Positions 9,898-21,649 of a stretch of 64,000 bases of DNA are shown here, one piece after another. The position numbers were made by a program, and so were the translations under genes. Location of the stretch: NCBI RefSeq assembly GCF_030035675.1, contig NC_084482.1, positions 223,368,943 through 223,432,942 of the forward strand, given 5' to 3'. Source of the stretch: Rhineura floridana. Taxonomy: Eukaryota; Chordata; Lepidosauria; Squamata; Rhineuridae. The notes beneath the pieces are model-generated. The model had not been told where the DNA came from and did not search any database. It saw nothing but the letters and a program-made list of their open reading frames with translations. The number at the start of each line of letters is the position of its first letter. Within the stretch, counting starts at the first letter, position 1.

Positions 9898-11088
9898 GGA
9901 TTGGTACTAAAGGGACTACAAAGGTAAAATTTAATGTAGAAGGCATAAAATCAGTGTCAGGCTGATATAAGCATATCGATTATTGAAAAAACCCTTTATT
10001 GGCAAATGTGAGAGTCTCCCTCAGACTCATCCAATATATGTCGCTATGTGCTTTTGGCAATATGCTTCATTTTTATCATTAATATTATTTCTTCTATATA
10101 TACAAGATGAACAAGTTGTACCTGTAAAAGATTTTTGTTCTTTTTTTATTCTTTCTCTCTGCTTTTTTTCTTGGGTAATTTTCCTTTTCCTTAATAAAGA
10201 TTTTTTTAAAAAAATCCAGTCAAGCAGTAGAACAACTCGACAGCGTTTTCTCTGCTGCAAATCCAAGGTCCACAAATTCTCCTCCACCCTGCCTTTCACA
10301 GTTCCATCATCCCTATTCACCTCTCTTCTGAGTCCTCAGCTTTCCTGTCAGTCTTCCATGCTGGGTTCTCCTGCCCCTCAGAGCCCTTCTACCCCACGAT
10401 GATCAGGGTGTGTGTGTGGGGTCATCCAGTCTCTTGGCTGGGAAGCTGTTTGGGACCCACAATTCCCCCAAATCTCTTTAAAGGCAAGTAGAATCGAATG
10501 TCTCCCTCACCCCTAGTTATCCCAGACTGCAAATTGAGCAATGCCATAGCAGCGAGACTCAGCTGCAGCCGCACTTCACCTGCAAACACACGCAGAGGCT
10601 ACATTCGCACACACTCCCGACCCTACTCCATGAAAATGCATGTAACCCCGGGCCCTCCTCAAGGTCTCCCACTAAGGGCTCATCCAGACGACTGCAAAAT
10701 GTGTGACACGCACACTATGTGTGTTTATTATTTTTTGGTCGTCCAAATGACGCATTTTTGCGGGTTAAATCTGCTCCTTCCAATACAGGCAAAAATGCAA
10801 TTTGCTATTTGAAATCAGGAATCTTCGCTGTGCCACAAAAATACCTGTGGATTATCCCGCTCCGTTTGGATAAGCTCTAAGGCTCATTGCTTCTGGTGTT
10901 GCTACGCCCCCCCCCCTGCTGCTGATCACGGCTCTTTTCATTCATTTCCCTCCAGCTGCACAGTTAAAGTGGACTTGGGGCTCTTGCACAACAAACCCAC
11001 TTTTTAAAAAAGAACTAAAAAGTGATGCACTGGAAAGTGATGCCTGACGCAAACAAATCAGGATGAATGCTCAATAGACAGCAAGTGG
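9898..11088. other. V2R intron 1, middle: no gene; possible LINE 3' UTR
   Basis: A T-rich stretch near 10120-10215 ending in ttaataaagattttttt resembles an L1-like 3' UTR with poly(A), but no coding part accompanies it. A pyrimidine-rich stretch follows at 10250-10400. Nothing else was recognised. Confidence 0.4.
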
Positions 11089-11096
11089 CATATAAC

Positions 11097-11209
11097 CAGA
11101 GCTTGGGAAAGTTACTTTTTTGAACTACAACTCCCATCAGCCCAAGCCAGTTATGCTGGCTGGGGCTGATGGGAGTTGTAGTTCCAAAAAGTAACTTTCC
11201 CAAGCTCTG
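11097..11209. mobile_element. Palindromic hAT MITE (CAGAGCTTGGGAAAG family)
   Basis: A 113-base near-perfect palindrome with ends CAGAGCTTGGGAAAGTTACT and AGTAACTTTCCCAAGCTCTG. An exact 8-bp target duplication catataac flanks it at 11089-11096 and 11210-11217. The exact duplication and high arm identity suggest a fairly recent insertion. A second copy of the family is at 37666-37781. Confidence 0.9.
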
Positions 11210-11624
11210 CATATAACGTCCCTGCAACGTTTGTGCAAACAAGTCAGGATGAATGGAAGGTCATCTGGGAATGGCTTATAACCGTTTCATCTTTGAAAAC
11301 TTACAAACAGTGGAGAGGATGCTGAATTTCAACAGACAGCAAGTGCAGACAGCAAGTGCAGTAACTTCCCTGCAAACTTCATGCAAACTAATCAGGATGA
11401 ATGCTCAATAAAGAGGTCATCTGGAAATGATTTCTGTTTCCTTCTTTGCAAACTTGCAAACAGCTGAGAGGATGCTGAATTTCAGAGTGGATTTGGCCCC
11501 ACTTTACTGCTGGCCTTTTGAACTTGAAAACCAAGGAAGAACCACTTGAGCTGCCCACCTGCTGCCTATTCACAGGGCTTAATAGAAAAGCGGATGTTTT
11601 TTATGTAGTTTAAAGTTATGTAAA

Positions 11625-11780
11625 AAAACAGAAGGGAGTAGAAAAAGAGGAAGGCCAAACAACAGATGGATTGATTCCCTAAAGGAAGCCACAGACCTGA
11701 ACTTACAAGATCTGCACAGGGTGGTTCATGACAGATGCTCTTGGAGGTCGCTGATTCATAGGGTTGCCATAAGTCATAAC
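11625..11780 (+). mobile_element. BovB/RTE LINE, short 3' end fragment
   Basis: It encodes the last part of the BovB protein (GSRKRGRPN-like, then KEATDLNLQDLHRVVHDRC) and the 3' end gggttgccataagtcataa, followed by a (CA)n tail at about 11779-11793. Strongly 5'-truncated. Confidence 0.85.
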
Positions 11781-12019
11781 ACACACACACATATAAACAA
11801 TTGTCCTATGCTAGTATCTTTTGCAGTTGAAAAGGGAGCTCAGCAGAAGCAGGGGGAACATTCAGTAGTGCCTTAGCACTGATACACCCCCCACACACAA
11901 AAAGGAAAAACAGGGTTTTAGTAGGAGCAGGAACAGCCCTGATAACTAAGGATGATTGGAGGTCTTGAAATCAATCGTGAGTAGGAGAGCAATCACTCCA
12001 TCCCCAGAAAATGACTTAC

Positions 12020-12231
12020 ACGGAAAAGCTGGGAAAGGGGGACTCGTTGAAGTTATATGGATGAAATAAGGCTTGTGTGGGAGAGATGACCCCGCCAATG
12101 AGGTGATCTCCTGGCCTGTAATAATTGAGTGCATCCATCCCATCCCTCTGCAAAGTCAAGGGGCATTTCGCCTTCAGCATCCCACAGTCAGCACAAGGCA
12201 GAAGCAGGAGCAGAAGCAGAAGAAGGATCAT
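12020..12231 (-). CDS. Vomeronasal type-2 receptor (V2R) exon 1 with signal peptide
   Basis: On the minus strand an ATG at 12231 opens a signal peptide (MILLLLLLLLLPCADC), followed by KCPLTLQRDG with the first conserved Cys and YYRPGDHLIGGVISPT, the hallmark N terminus of V2R class C receptors. The exon is 212 bases and ends at a strong donor (GT then gtaagt) two bases into a codon, matching the acceptor phase of exon 2 at 5511. I chose this ATG over the one at 12300 because it starts the hydrophobic segment directly; the longer start would add 23 residues before it. Coding is uninterrupted. The product would be expressed in vomeronasal sensory neurons as a pheromone receptor. Confidence 0.85.
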
Positions 12232-12800
12232 CCTGCGCCTGCCTGCCTGGAACAGCCTCCTCCCTTGTGACTCTTCCCCTGAACTAATTAGGAGAAACAT
12301 TAGATGAAGGCAAATCTTTCTGGCAAGGCTCTCCTAATGCTGATGGGACCCAGTCAAGGCTTCACATCTGAAAGGGGAAGGAAGTCAACCTCACACCCAC
12401 ACAGTCCTCCTCACGTGCCCTAAATCTCACCACCCATTTATTCGACTGTCTTTTCTGGTTCGGATGCAAGATGCCATCTCATGTTGCTCTTGATTCTGGT
12501 GTTTATTTTAGTGGACTCAAAGGCGATCATTGGGACAAATCCCTAGAGCTTTGGGCAGAAGAAGATGGAATATATCACTATGATTTTGATAATAATAAGG
12601 GGAAGAAGGATTGTCTCTTCATAATCCTGACCTCTTTATGCAGCTCCAAGCGCAGTTGCAGAGCTGGTGATAAACATGTTTGCGAAACCTCCCAGATGTG
12701 GCTCCAAACTCTCTGATGGATGGCAGAGGGGGCAGCTGAACATGTCTAAACTTATTGAATAAACACACTCTACAAGAGTCAGGATCAAGACTTCCTTTTA
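12232..12800. other. Upstream region of V2R exon 1, no gene recognised
   Basis: It should hold the V2R promoter and 5' UTR. No clear TATA box or other defined element can be asserted from reading alone. Confidence 0.35.
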
Positions 12801-12803
12801 GAA

Positions 12804-12920
12804 CAGTGGTGGGGAACCTCTGGCCAAATTAGACCTGCCAGACCTCCCCATTGGACCCACGAGGCTGTTTTGGCCAAACCATGTCCACCTGGGGGGGGGG
12901 TGATGCTCCCTGGAAGCAGG
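12804..12920. mobile_element. hAT-type MITE, one-sided fragment
   Basis: It begins CAGTGGTGGGGAACC, a hAT terminal repeat, and continues with text unlike the other MITE families here. No matching right end was found, so it is a truncated copy ending in a G run. Confidence 0.5.
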
Positions 12921-12944
12921 GCAGAAAACAAAGGTTCTTTCTAT

Positions 12945-14410
12945 TATTATTATGATTATTTACTGCATTTATATACCGTCCCATAGCCTAAGCTCTTTAG
13001 GTGGTTTACAACAATTAAAAACATTAAAAACAAATATACAAATTTAAAAGCACATTTTTAAAAAGCAATTTAAAAACACATGCTAAAATGCCTGGGAGAA
13101 GAGGAAAGACTTGACCTGGTGATGAAAAGATAACAGTGTTGGTGCCAGGCGCACCTTGTTAGGGAGATCATTCCATAATTTGGGGGCCACCACTGAGAAG
13201 GCCCTCTCCCTTGTTGCCAGACTCCCAGCTTCCCTCGCAGTAGGCACCCGCAGGAGGGCCTTGGATGTTGAGTGTAGTGCACGGGTGAGTTTGTATTGGA
13301 AGAGGTGTTCCATCAGGTATTGTGCTCCCAAGCCATGTAAGGCTTTATAGATTAAAACCAGCACCTTGAAGCGAGCTCGGAAACATACAGGCAGCCAATG
13401 CAAGCGTGCCAGAACCAGTTTTATATGTTCAAACCATCTGGTCCCTGTTACTTATCTGGCCACTGCATTTTGCACAAGCTGCAGTTTCTGAACCATCTTC
13501 AAAGGCAGCCCCACATAGAGCACATTACTGTAATCTAACTTGGAGGTTACCAGAGCATGGACAACTGAAGCCAGGTTATCTCTGTCCAGATAAGGCGTAG
13601 CTGGGCCACCAACCGAAGTTGGTAGAAGGCACTCCGTGCCGACGAGGCTACCTGAGCCTCAAGTGACAGAGATGGTTCTAGGAGAACCCCCAAGCTAAGA
13701 ACCTGCTCCTTCAGGGGGAGTTCAACCCCATCCAGGACAGGTTGGACATCCACCATCTGGTCAGAAGAACCACCCTCTAGCAGCATCTCAGTCTTGTCTG
13801 GATTGAGCCTCAGTTTATTAGTCCTCATCCAATCCATTGTTGCAGCCAGGCACCGGTTCAGCACATTGACAGCCTCACCTGAAGAAGATGAAAAGCAGAA
13901 ACAGAGCTACGTGTCATCAGCATACTGATGGCAACGCACTCCAAAGCTACGGATGACCGCACCCAATGGTTTCATGTAGATGTTGAACAGCATGGGGGAC
14001 AGAACTGACCCCTGTGGAACCCCATACACTAGAGCCCAGGGTGCCAAGCAATGTTCCACAAGCACCACCTTCTGGAGCTGACCCACTAAATAGGAGCGGA
14101 ACCACCACCATGCAGTCCCTCCCACTCCCAACTCAGCCAGTCTTCCCAGAAGGATACCATGGTCGATGGTATCGAAAGCCACTGAGAGATCAAGAAGAAT
14201 CAACAGAGTCACACTCCCCCTGTCTCTCTCCCGACAGAGGTCATCATACAGGGCGACCAAGGCCGTCTCCGTGCCAAAACCAGGCTGGAAACCCGACTGA
14301 AATGGATCCAAATAATCGGTCTCATCCACAAATGTCTGAAGCTGGCCTGCAACCACTCGTTCCAGGACCTTGCCCAGGAATGGAACATTTGCCATGCTGA
14401 ATGCCATTCA
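12945..14410 (-). mobile_element. L2 LINE, 5'-truncated, reverse transcriptase and 3' end
   Basis: The minus strand encodes L2 reverse transcriptase: FLGKVLERVVAGQL, FQSGFQPGFGTETAL, LLILLDLSVAFDTIDH, VPQGSVLSPMLFNIY and CHQYADDT at 13907-14407. Then come WMRTNKLRLNPDKTEMLL (13547-13864) and LHWLP-, KALL- and FSVVAPKLWND-like segments (13083-13403). It ends in the L2 tail (cggtatataaat type). The protein is split into several frames, so the copy is dead and old. Confidence 0.9.
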
Positions 14411-15980
14411 GCCATTCAGCATGCTGTCTTAGTGGACCTACCTAGGCTTACACAACTTTGTTTTTTTACTCTCACTGAGACACAGCAGCTCTCCTCCATG
14501 GAGACCCCTGTCAAGAAGCAGCTCCTCAGGCTTGTGTATTTTCAGCTTGGGCTCAACAGTGCCCAATGTCTCCTCTCTACCTGACTGGCACCAAAATTGG
14601 CAAGACCATCTGTTCCCAAAGTATGCAACAAAGATGGCAGATTAATGTTGGCAGCTCCATTTTGCTGGGAGGGAGAGAGAGGGAGAGGTTAGGAAGTCTT
14701 ATACTGCATTCAGAGGGCTCTGTAGAGCCCCTTGGACGTCTGCCCCACAGTCCAGCCCTGAAGGCATCACTGCTTTAGGTGCTGGGTTCAAGCGATATAG
14801 AGCCAACTCCCATCAGCCCCAGCCAGCATGACCGTATAATGTTCTGCTGTTCATCTCTCTCCCCCCTGCAAATAATCCCAATGTGGTTACAAGTTAGCCT
14901 TATCATAACCGCCTTGCCTACTGTCTCCTGTACTAGGGATGAAAAATAGCTTATCTAATTAGATGAGCACAGAAGTTAGCCAATGGGATGGAGCACTCAG
15001 AGGAGAAAGCCAATCAGGAACCAGGACCATTAAAGCCCATCCTCCGTACTCTGAGCATAATTTTTGGAGGGAAAATCCTGAAGGAAAGTGGGAAGGGTCT
15101 GGTTCATGTTACTCCCCATGACGGGTGACCCCTTTATTGGAGATGAAAAGAGAGGGAAAGTGCATCTTAGATGGACAGAAGAGAGAGCCAATGGGATGGG
15201 ATAGTGTGAGGAGAGAGCCAGTCAGGAAGCAGGATGGTTAACACCCATCCTGTGGTACTAGTCATTCCCCTCCCCCCAAAAAACATCATGGGGAAGTAGT
15301 CCCTGTGGGAGCCTTCCTGCTGTGAACCTCTCCTTTATGCTCAACTTCTTTGTCTGTAAATCAATGCAAATATTGTGAAATGGGAAAAGTCTCCTGTGAC
15401 CTCAATAAAAGGAAACTGAATCCTGGATGAGTGAGCGGAGCACCTTTGAAACTTCTCACCTCTAAGAACTGGAGTGCACATGCATAACCATAGTTTTGAC
15501 ATTCCCCACAAGCCGTTTGCACACTGGCCACTTCTCAAATGGCCTAGCTGCATGTAGGGATGGGATCCGCTTGTTGGTGCCTGTTCGATTGCATTTCGTT
15601 GAACTGGCGGGTGGTTCCATTTCAGGTTAGCTATTTTTCCACTATCCTTTGCTTTTATGATTCTAATTTTTCCCCTCCCAAAAAATAACAATATTGTTAA
15701 CAATGTGTTGCTTTTGAAAAGGAAAGCAAAGTGGCTTTCCCTTTGCCCAGTTCTCTCTCCATCCTTTGCTATACGTCAGTGTCTATCCATATCATCATGG
15801 TGCTGACTATGGTCTTCTTCATGTTGTTCCTGGCTACTTTGAAGAGCAACATTGCCTTTGATGATGCTGACTGGCTTTATGAAAGTTTGTAGGAACTCAC
15901 TGGTGGCTGTGCATTTTGTGAGTATGGGTATAAGAATCCCATTTTCAAGACAGCTGCTTGCTAAAATAAGCAATAACTAA
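14411..15980. other. Intergenic, no gene recognised
   Basis: A MITE scrap (actcccatcagccccagcc) sits at 14807-14825. Two similar phrases around gagagccaatgggatgg and gagagagccagtcagg (about 14995-15240) suggest a decayed local duplication. Nothing else is supported. Confidence 0.4.
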
Positions 15981-15984
15981 GTTC

Positions 15985-16265
15985 AAGGTTCTAGTTTTGG
16001 TGTACAAAGCCCTATGCAGCTTGGGACCAAGATACCTGAAAGATCGTCTTACCCCTTATATGCCCAGCTGATCACTGCGCTCTGCAAGTGAGGGCCTCCT
16101 GCAGAGACCATCTTATCAGGAAGTCCCTTCCACACAACATAGGAAGCGGGCCTTTAGTGTGGTGGCACCAACACTTAAATATTATACAGGCATCATCTCT
16201 GTTTTCTTTTTGGTGCCTAGTGGAAACCTTCCTCTTTCAACAAGCCTTTTAAAGAGAGACCTTAT
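15985..16265 (+). mobile_element. L2-like LINE 3' fragment (older subfamily)
   Basis: The text gtacaaagccctatgcagcttgg and tcaacaagccttttaaagag matches the end of an L2-type protein. The same subfamily recurs at 57180-57500 and 58540-58730. Confidence 0.6.
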
Positions 16266-16319
16266 CCTAGTCTATGTCTGTGTTGGACTTGCTTTTTAAG
16301 ATTTTTATATATATATTAT

Positions 16320-17247
16320 ATTTTATTTTATATATAGGTATGGGGACTCGCATGGCTCCATCATATGTGAATCTCTTCACGGGTAAACTGGAACAGGAGA
16401 TCCTCAAAAAGGCCATCAACAACCACTTATATGGTGGCAATACATTAACAACATCTTTATGGTCTGGACAAATGGTAAAGAGAGTTTGGAACAATTTAAA
16501 AATTACATCAACTCTATCCATCCCTCTATTTAAGTTTACATTTAATAGTACAAATGACATTCCACGCATCCCTTTTCCGGATGTCCTTCTCACCATTGAA
16601 AACAACAAAATAGTCACTGATCTCTACAGCAAACCCACTGATGCCCACACCTATTTATACTGGAAATCCTGCCATCCTAGGCATATAAAGAAGAACATTG
16701 TGTATAGCTTAGCTCTGTGAATCAAACTTATTTGCAACACTGATAAATACCAGAGAAGGATCAGTGAACTTAAAGAACACCTTCTTCTAAGAGGATATTC
16801 TCCACATATTATCAATTGCAACATCCACCGAGCCTCCATTCTGTCCAGAGAAAACCTCCTCCATCATACTGAGGAGTCAAAGAGCAGAGAGCAACGGATT
16901 CCATTTGTGGTAGATTTCCATCCAGCATCTCCTAACTATCACCGAGCAATCAGGGAGAGCAACCCATTGCTGGCAAACTCTGAACATCTTACTAGAGCCA
17001 TCAGCAGGCCTCCTGTTATAGCATTTCACCAACCTCCTAATTTGCGCAGGCTGTTGGTGAGAGCTGTGCTTAAGTCACCTATCACCAATCCAGGGTCTCA
17101 TTCTTGTCACACCAAACGCTGTATCACCTGTGTGTACCTCAGGGAGACAGCCACTTTTACAAGCACTAGGACAGGCAGGACATATTACATCAAACAGAAC
17201 ATCACCTGCAGGTCCTGCAATATAGTTTACATCATCGAGCCCATTAT
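16320..17247 (+). mobile_element. Penelope-like element (PLE), reverse transcriptase C-terminal half
   Basis: Frames at 16274-16720 and 16907-17368 show PLE marks: GMGTRMAPSYVNLFTGKLEQ, then IVTDLYSKPTDAHTYLYW, SCHPRHIKK, FHPASPNYHRAIRESN, NLRRLLVRAVL, and the Cys motif CHTKRCITCVYL with GRTYYIKQNITCRSCNIVYI. The GIY-YIG nuclease that should follow is absent because the minus-strand CR1 begins at 17248. At least one stop splits the protein, so the copy is inactive. Confidence 0.87.
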
Positions 17248-19060
17248 TCCGTGTCCTGCACTCTGGGACGATATAGAAGAGATCCCGGTCCTCCTCTATG
17301 TGACAACCTTTCATGTACTTGAAGAGTGCTATCATATCTCCCCCTCAGTCTTCTCTTCTCCAGGCTAAACATGCCCAGTTCTTTCAGTATCTCCTCATAA
17401 GGCTTTGTTTCCAGTCCCTGATCATCCTTGTTACCCTCCTCTGAACCTGTTCCAGTTTGTCTGCATCCTTCTTGAAGTGCAGAGACCAGAACTGGACACA
17501 GTATTCAAGATGAGGCCTAACCAATGCTGAATAGAGGGGAACTAGTACTTCACACGATTTGGAAACTATACTTCTGTTAATGCAGCCTAATATAGCATTT
17601 GCCTTTTTTGCAGCCACATCACACTGTTGGCTCATATTCAGCTTGTGATCAACAACAATTCCAAGATCCTTCTCACATGCCATACTGCTGAGCCAAGTAT
17701 CCCCCATCTTATAACTGTGCATTTGGTTTCTTTTCCTAAGTGTAGAACTTTGCATTTATCCCTGTTGAATTTCATTCGGTTGTTTTCAGCTCAATGCTCC
17801 AGCCTATCAAGGTCCCTTTGAAGTTTCTTTCTGACTTCCAGGGTATTATCTATGCCCCCAACTTTGTATGATCTGCAAATTTGATCAGCATGCTTTGTAC
17901 CTCCTCATCCAAGTCGTTAATAAAAATGTTAAAGAGCACTGGGCCCAGAACTGAGCCCTGTGGTACCCCACTTGTTACTTCTGCCCAGTTTGAGAAGGAA
18001 CCATTGATAAGCACTCTTTGAGTATGATTCTGGAGCCAACTGTGGATCCATCTAATAGTTGTTTCATCCAGTCCACATTTAGCTAGCTAGCTTGCTAGTC
18101 AGAATATCATGGGGCACTTTGTTAAAAGCTTCGCTGAAGTCGAGATATATTATGTCCACAGCATTCCCACAGTCTACAAGGGAGGTTACCCGATCAAAAA
18201 ATGAGATGAGATTAGTTTGGCAGGATTTGTTCTTCATAAATCCATGTTGGCTCCTAGTAATCACTGCATTGCTTTCAAGGTGCTTACAGATTGACTGCTT
18301 TATAATCTGCTCCAGAGTTTTTCCAGGGATTGATGTTAGGCTGACTGGTCTGTAGTTCCCCAGTTCCTCCTTTTTGCCCTTTTTGAAGATAGGGGCAACA
18401 TTAGCTCTCCTCAAGTCATCCGGCACTTCACCAGTCCTCCATGATTTTGCAAAAATAATAGACAGCGATTCTGAGAGTTCTTCAGCCAGTTCCTTCAATA
18501 CAGTAGGATGCAGTTTATCAGGCCCTGGAGATTTGAACTCGTTCAAAGTGATTAGGTATTCCTTGACCATTTGTCTATCAATCTCAAGTTCCAATCCTGA
18601 CCTTTCTACTTCATGTTTCGCAGGAGGGTCATAGACTTGGGAGAAGACTGAGCCGAAGTAGGAATTGAGCACTTCTGCCTTTTCTTTGTCATCTGTTATC
18701 ATTTTGCCATCCTCATTGAGTAGCTGTGCCACCATTTCTTTTCTCTGTCTTTTACTATGGACATACCTGAAGAAAGCTTTTTTGTTGCTTTTAGCATCCC
18801 TCGCTAGCCTCAGCTCATTCTCAGCTTTAGCCTTCCTGACACCATCCCTGCAATTCCATGATACCTGCCTGTACTCTTCCTTTGTGGCCTGGCCTTCCTT
18901 CCACTTCCTGTATGTGTCCTTTTTTGTTTTCAGGTCAGCTCTAAGCTTTTTGTGAAACCACATTGGCTTCTTCTGCTGTTTCCCCCCTTTTTTCCTTGTT
19001 GGAATTGCTTGCCATTGTGCTTTTAGAATTTCCTTTTTTAGCAACTCCCACCCATCTTAG
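17248..19060 (-). mobile_element. CR1 LINE, pol fragment with a long open frame
   Basis: The minus strand carries a 321-codon frame (19044-18079) with KAFFRYVHSKRQ, LNEFKSPGPDKLHPTVLKEL, NYRPVSLTSIPGKTLEQI, SQHGFMKNKSC and DIIYLDFSEAFNKVPHD, then, split by lesions, the FADD-equivalent and thumb region and HMFSLE-like text near 17350. It covers the pre-RT region and reverse transcriptase. The 3' end is missing at the PLE junction. The frames remain long, so it is younger than the L2 copies nearby. Confidence 0.9.
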
Positions 19061-19124
19061 ACTCCTTTTCTCATTAGGGTGGCTTGCCATGGAACCGTAC
19101 TTACGGTAACCACCAGAATAAAGC

Positions 19125-19305
19125 AGACCATAGGTATGCTGAATCTGGCCTTTGGTCCATCTAGCTCAGTATTCTCTACACTGACTGGCAGCCCCTCATC
19201 AGAATTTTGGACCAGGAGTCATTCCCAGCCCTATTTGGACATGACAGGGATTGAACCTGAGACCTTTTGATTGCAAAACAGGTGTTGCACCATTGAGGTA
19301 TCGAA
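19125..19305 (-). mobile_element. tRNA-Ala-derived SINE
   Basis: On the minus strand it shows ctcaatggtgcaacacctg followed by the B-box ggttcaatccctg, then a body that includes ctgagctagatggaccaaa. The A/B-box layout and the cttttgcatgcaa-like anticodon arm in sister copies (43050, 48870) point to tRNA-Ala. Confidence 0.65.
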
Positions 19306-20377
19306 GAACCACAGATGTGAACAGCCTGTTTGTCTGTGCAGGCATCATATGAGCTTGAGGATTAGTCCCCATTGGTATGCAAAGGGGATCACAGGGGATG
19401 CAGTAATATCCCATGCAAGTAAAGTAATGCTCAAGATTCTACAACAAAGGCTCTTACCATATACGGAGCGAGAAATGCCAGACATCCAAGCTGGATTCAG
19501 AAAGGGAAGAGGTACCAGAGCTCATATTGCAAACATACGTTGGATAATGGAACGGACCAAGGAATTTCAGAAGAAAATCACCCTGTGCTTTATAGATTAC
19601 AGCAAAGCCTTTGATTGTGTAGATCATGAAAAACTATGGAATGCTTTAAAAGAAATGGGGGTGCCACAGCATCTGATTGTCCTGATGCCCAACCTATACT
19701 CTGCACAAGAGGCTACTGTCAGGACATAATATGGAGAAACCGATTGGTTCCCCACCGGAAAGGGTGTGAGACAGGGGTGTATTTTCTCACTCTATTTATT
19801 TAATCTATACACAGAACATTTCGTACGGAAAGCAGGAATGGACCAAGATGAAGGAGGTGTGAAAACTGGAGGGAGAAATAGCAATAATTTAAGATATGCA
19901 GATGATACCATACTACTAGCAGAAACCAGTGATGATTTGAAACGAATGCTGATGAAAGTTAAAGAGGAAAGCACAAAAACAGGACTACAGCTGAATATCA
20001 AAAAGACTAAAGTAATGACAACAGAAGATTTATGTAAATTTAAGGTTGACAATGAAAACATTGAACTTGTCAAAGATTATCAATACCTTGGCACAGTCAT
20101 TAACCAAAATGGAGACAATAGTCAAGAAATCAGAAGAAGGCTAGGATTGGGGAGGATAGCTATGAGAGAACTAGAAAAGGACCTCAAATTTAAAGATGTA
20201 TCACTGAACAACAAAAGCGGGATCATTCAGACCATGGTATTCCCAATCTCTATGTATGGATGTGAGAGTTGGACAGTGAAAAAAGCGGGTAAGAGAAACA
20301 TCAACTCCTTTGAAATGTGGAGGAGAGCTTTGCGCATTCCATAGACTGCAAAAAAGACAAATAATTGGGTGTTAAAA

Positions 20378-21302
20378 TATAAACGTACTGCCTTCAAGTG
20401 GATTCCAACTTATGGTGACCCTATGAATAGGGTTTTCATGAGGCTGAGAGGCAGTGAATGGCCCAAGGTCACCCAGTGCTCTTCATGGCTGTATACCTTC
20501 AGGTTGTTTTGGGTTACCAAAAATGAGATGCAGACATGAGGTTTGCTTACAAAGAGTTAAAATTTATTGAGTTTCCTTACAAAGCATACAGCCAAGTATC
20601 CCCAATAAAAGTGGATCAGCCACACAGCCCTGCAGTAGCTAGTGTCAGACTGAACACTCATACTGGGCACAAGAGACATTTTTATAGGATAAAAACTGGC
20701 ATACAACTAGAATATTACATAAATGATTAATGAGTATACAGACATCAAAAATAATATATTATGGCACCTGCACATACCTAACCTTTAACAGGACATCTTA
20801 AAATACAATATAAGGTGCCAACTAGCTGTCTATTGCTAAGATCTATTTTCATCTTCCTTTCATCCTTCAACTAGCCACAGCTATCTCACCTGCCCCATCC
20901 CATCATTGACCGTCCCTTGACTCATCCACCTGTCGTAGGGACATAACTTATACTTTCAGAACAAGTGATAATCTTAGCCTTGACTAGCTGCCTAACGGGG
21001 CTCCTTTCATGTCTTGATTAATGAGATACCTTCCCAGTATCATACTGGGCAAGCCATCATGAACTCATTAAAACACCTAGATTAGAGTCCAGGTGGGCCT
21101 GAGGTGATCTGGCATTCCCAAGGATGCTGGGGCTCTAAAGGGGGAATATAATCCTTTAGGCTAAAGTAAATATGCTAAAGCTATCTTTTAGCTGACATAG
21201 ATATTTTGCTACTATAGGGCATACAATGGCTGTGTGGGGATTTGAGCTCTGCTCTCTCAGGTCATAGTCCAACACCTTAACCACTACACCACACTGGCTC
21301 TC
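20378..21302 (-). mobile_element. Sauria-type SINE split by a solo LTR
   Basis: Both halves match the minus orientation of the tRNA-derived SINE: gccttcaagtggattcc (BovB-like 3' end) to cttcatggc on the left, and tgtgtggggatttgagctc to accacactggctctc on the right. The target duplication is about 14 bases with one mismatch (attgggtgttaaaa and atttgggtgttaga), from the BovB coding sequence. The LTR at 20490-21225 separates the halves. Confidence 0.88.
20490..21225 (-). repeat. Solo LTR of an endogenous retrovirus-like element
   Basis: A 736-base unit with TG...CA ends (TGTATACC and GGGCATACA) is flanked by a 5-bp duplication atggc (20485-20489, 21226-21230). Read on the minus strand it has an AATAAA signal in its last fifth. 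No internal genes accompany it, so it is a solo LTR, a fossil left by LTR-LTR recombination. It is younger than the SINE it sits in. The 5-bp duplication does not by itself give the class. Confidence 0.85.
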
Positions 21303-21649
21303 ATTTGGGTGTTAGAACAAATTAAACAGAACTGTCACTAGAGGCCAAAATGATGAAACTGAGGTTATCATACTTTGGACACAACATGAGAAGACCTGAT
21401 TCACTAGAAAAGACAATAATGCTGGGAAAAACAGAAGGGAGTAGAAAAAGAGGAAGGCCAAACAAGAGATGGATTGATTCCGTAAAGGAAGCCACAGACC
21501 TGAACTTACAAGGTCTGCACAGGGTGGTTCATGATAGATGCTTTTGGAGGTCACTGATTCATAGGGTCGCCATAAGTCATAATCGACTTGAAGGCACATA
21601 ACAACAGCAATGACATCATTATGCATTTATGAACTTTCAGAAGCTTGAT

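Larger units (their letters stand above)
19394..21610 (+). mobile_element. BovB/RTE LINE, reverse transcriptase and 3' end, interrupted by a SINE
   Basis: Coding parts are 19400-19729 (DIQAGFRKGRGTRAHIANIR, TLCFIDYSKAFDCVDHEK), 19766-20344 (VRQGCIFS-like start, RYADDTILLAETSDDL, GLQLNIKKTKVM, YGCESWTVKK) and 21350-21601 (YFGHNMRRPDSLEKT, GSRKRGRPNKRWID). It ends in the BovB 3' end at 21570-21605. A Sauria-type SINE occupies 20378-21302. One stop splits the frame near 19730. RTE reverse transcriptase catalytic YADD is intact. Confidence 0.93.

Noticed and set aside
12480-12716. Frame beside V2R exon 1 as another receptor exon
   Set aside because: No class C receptor motif and no matching splice signals.
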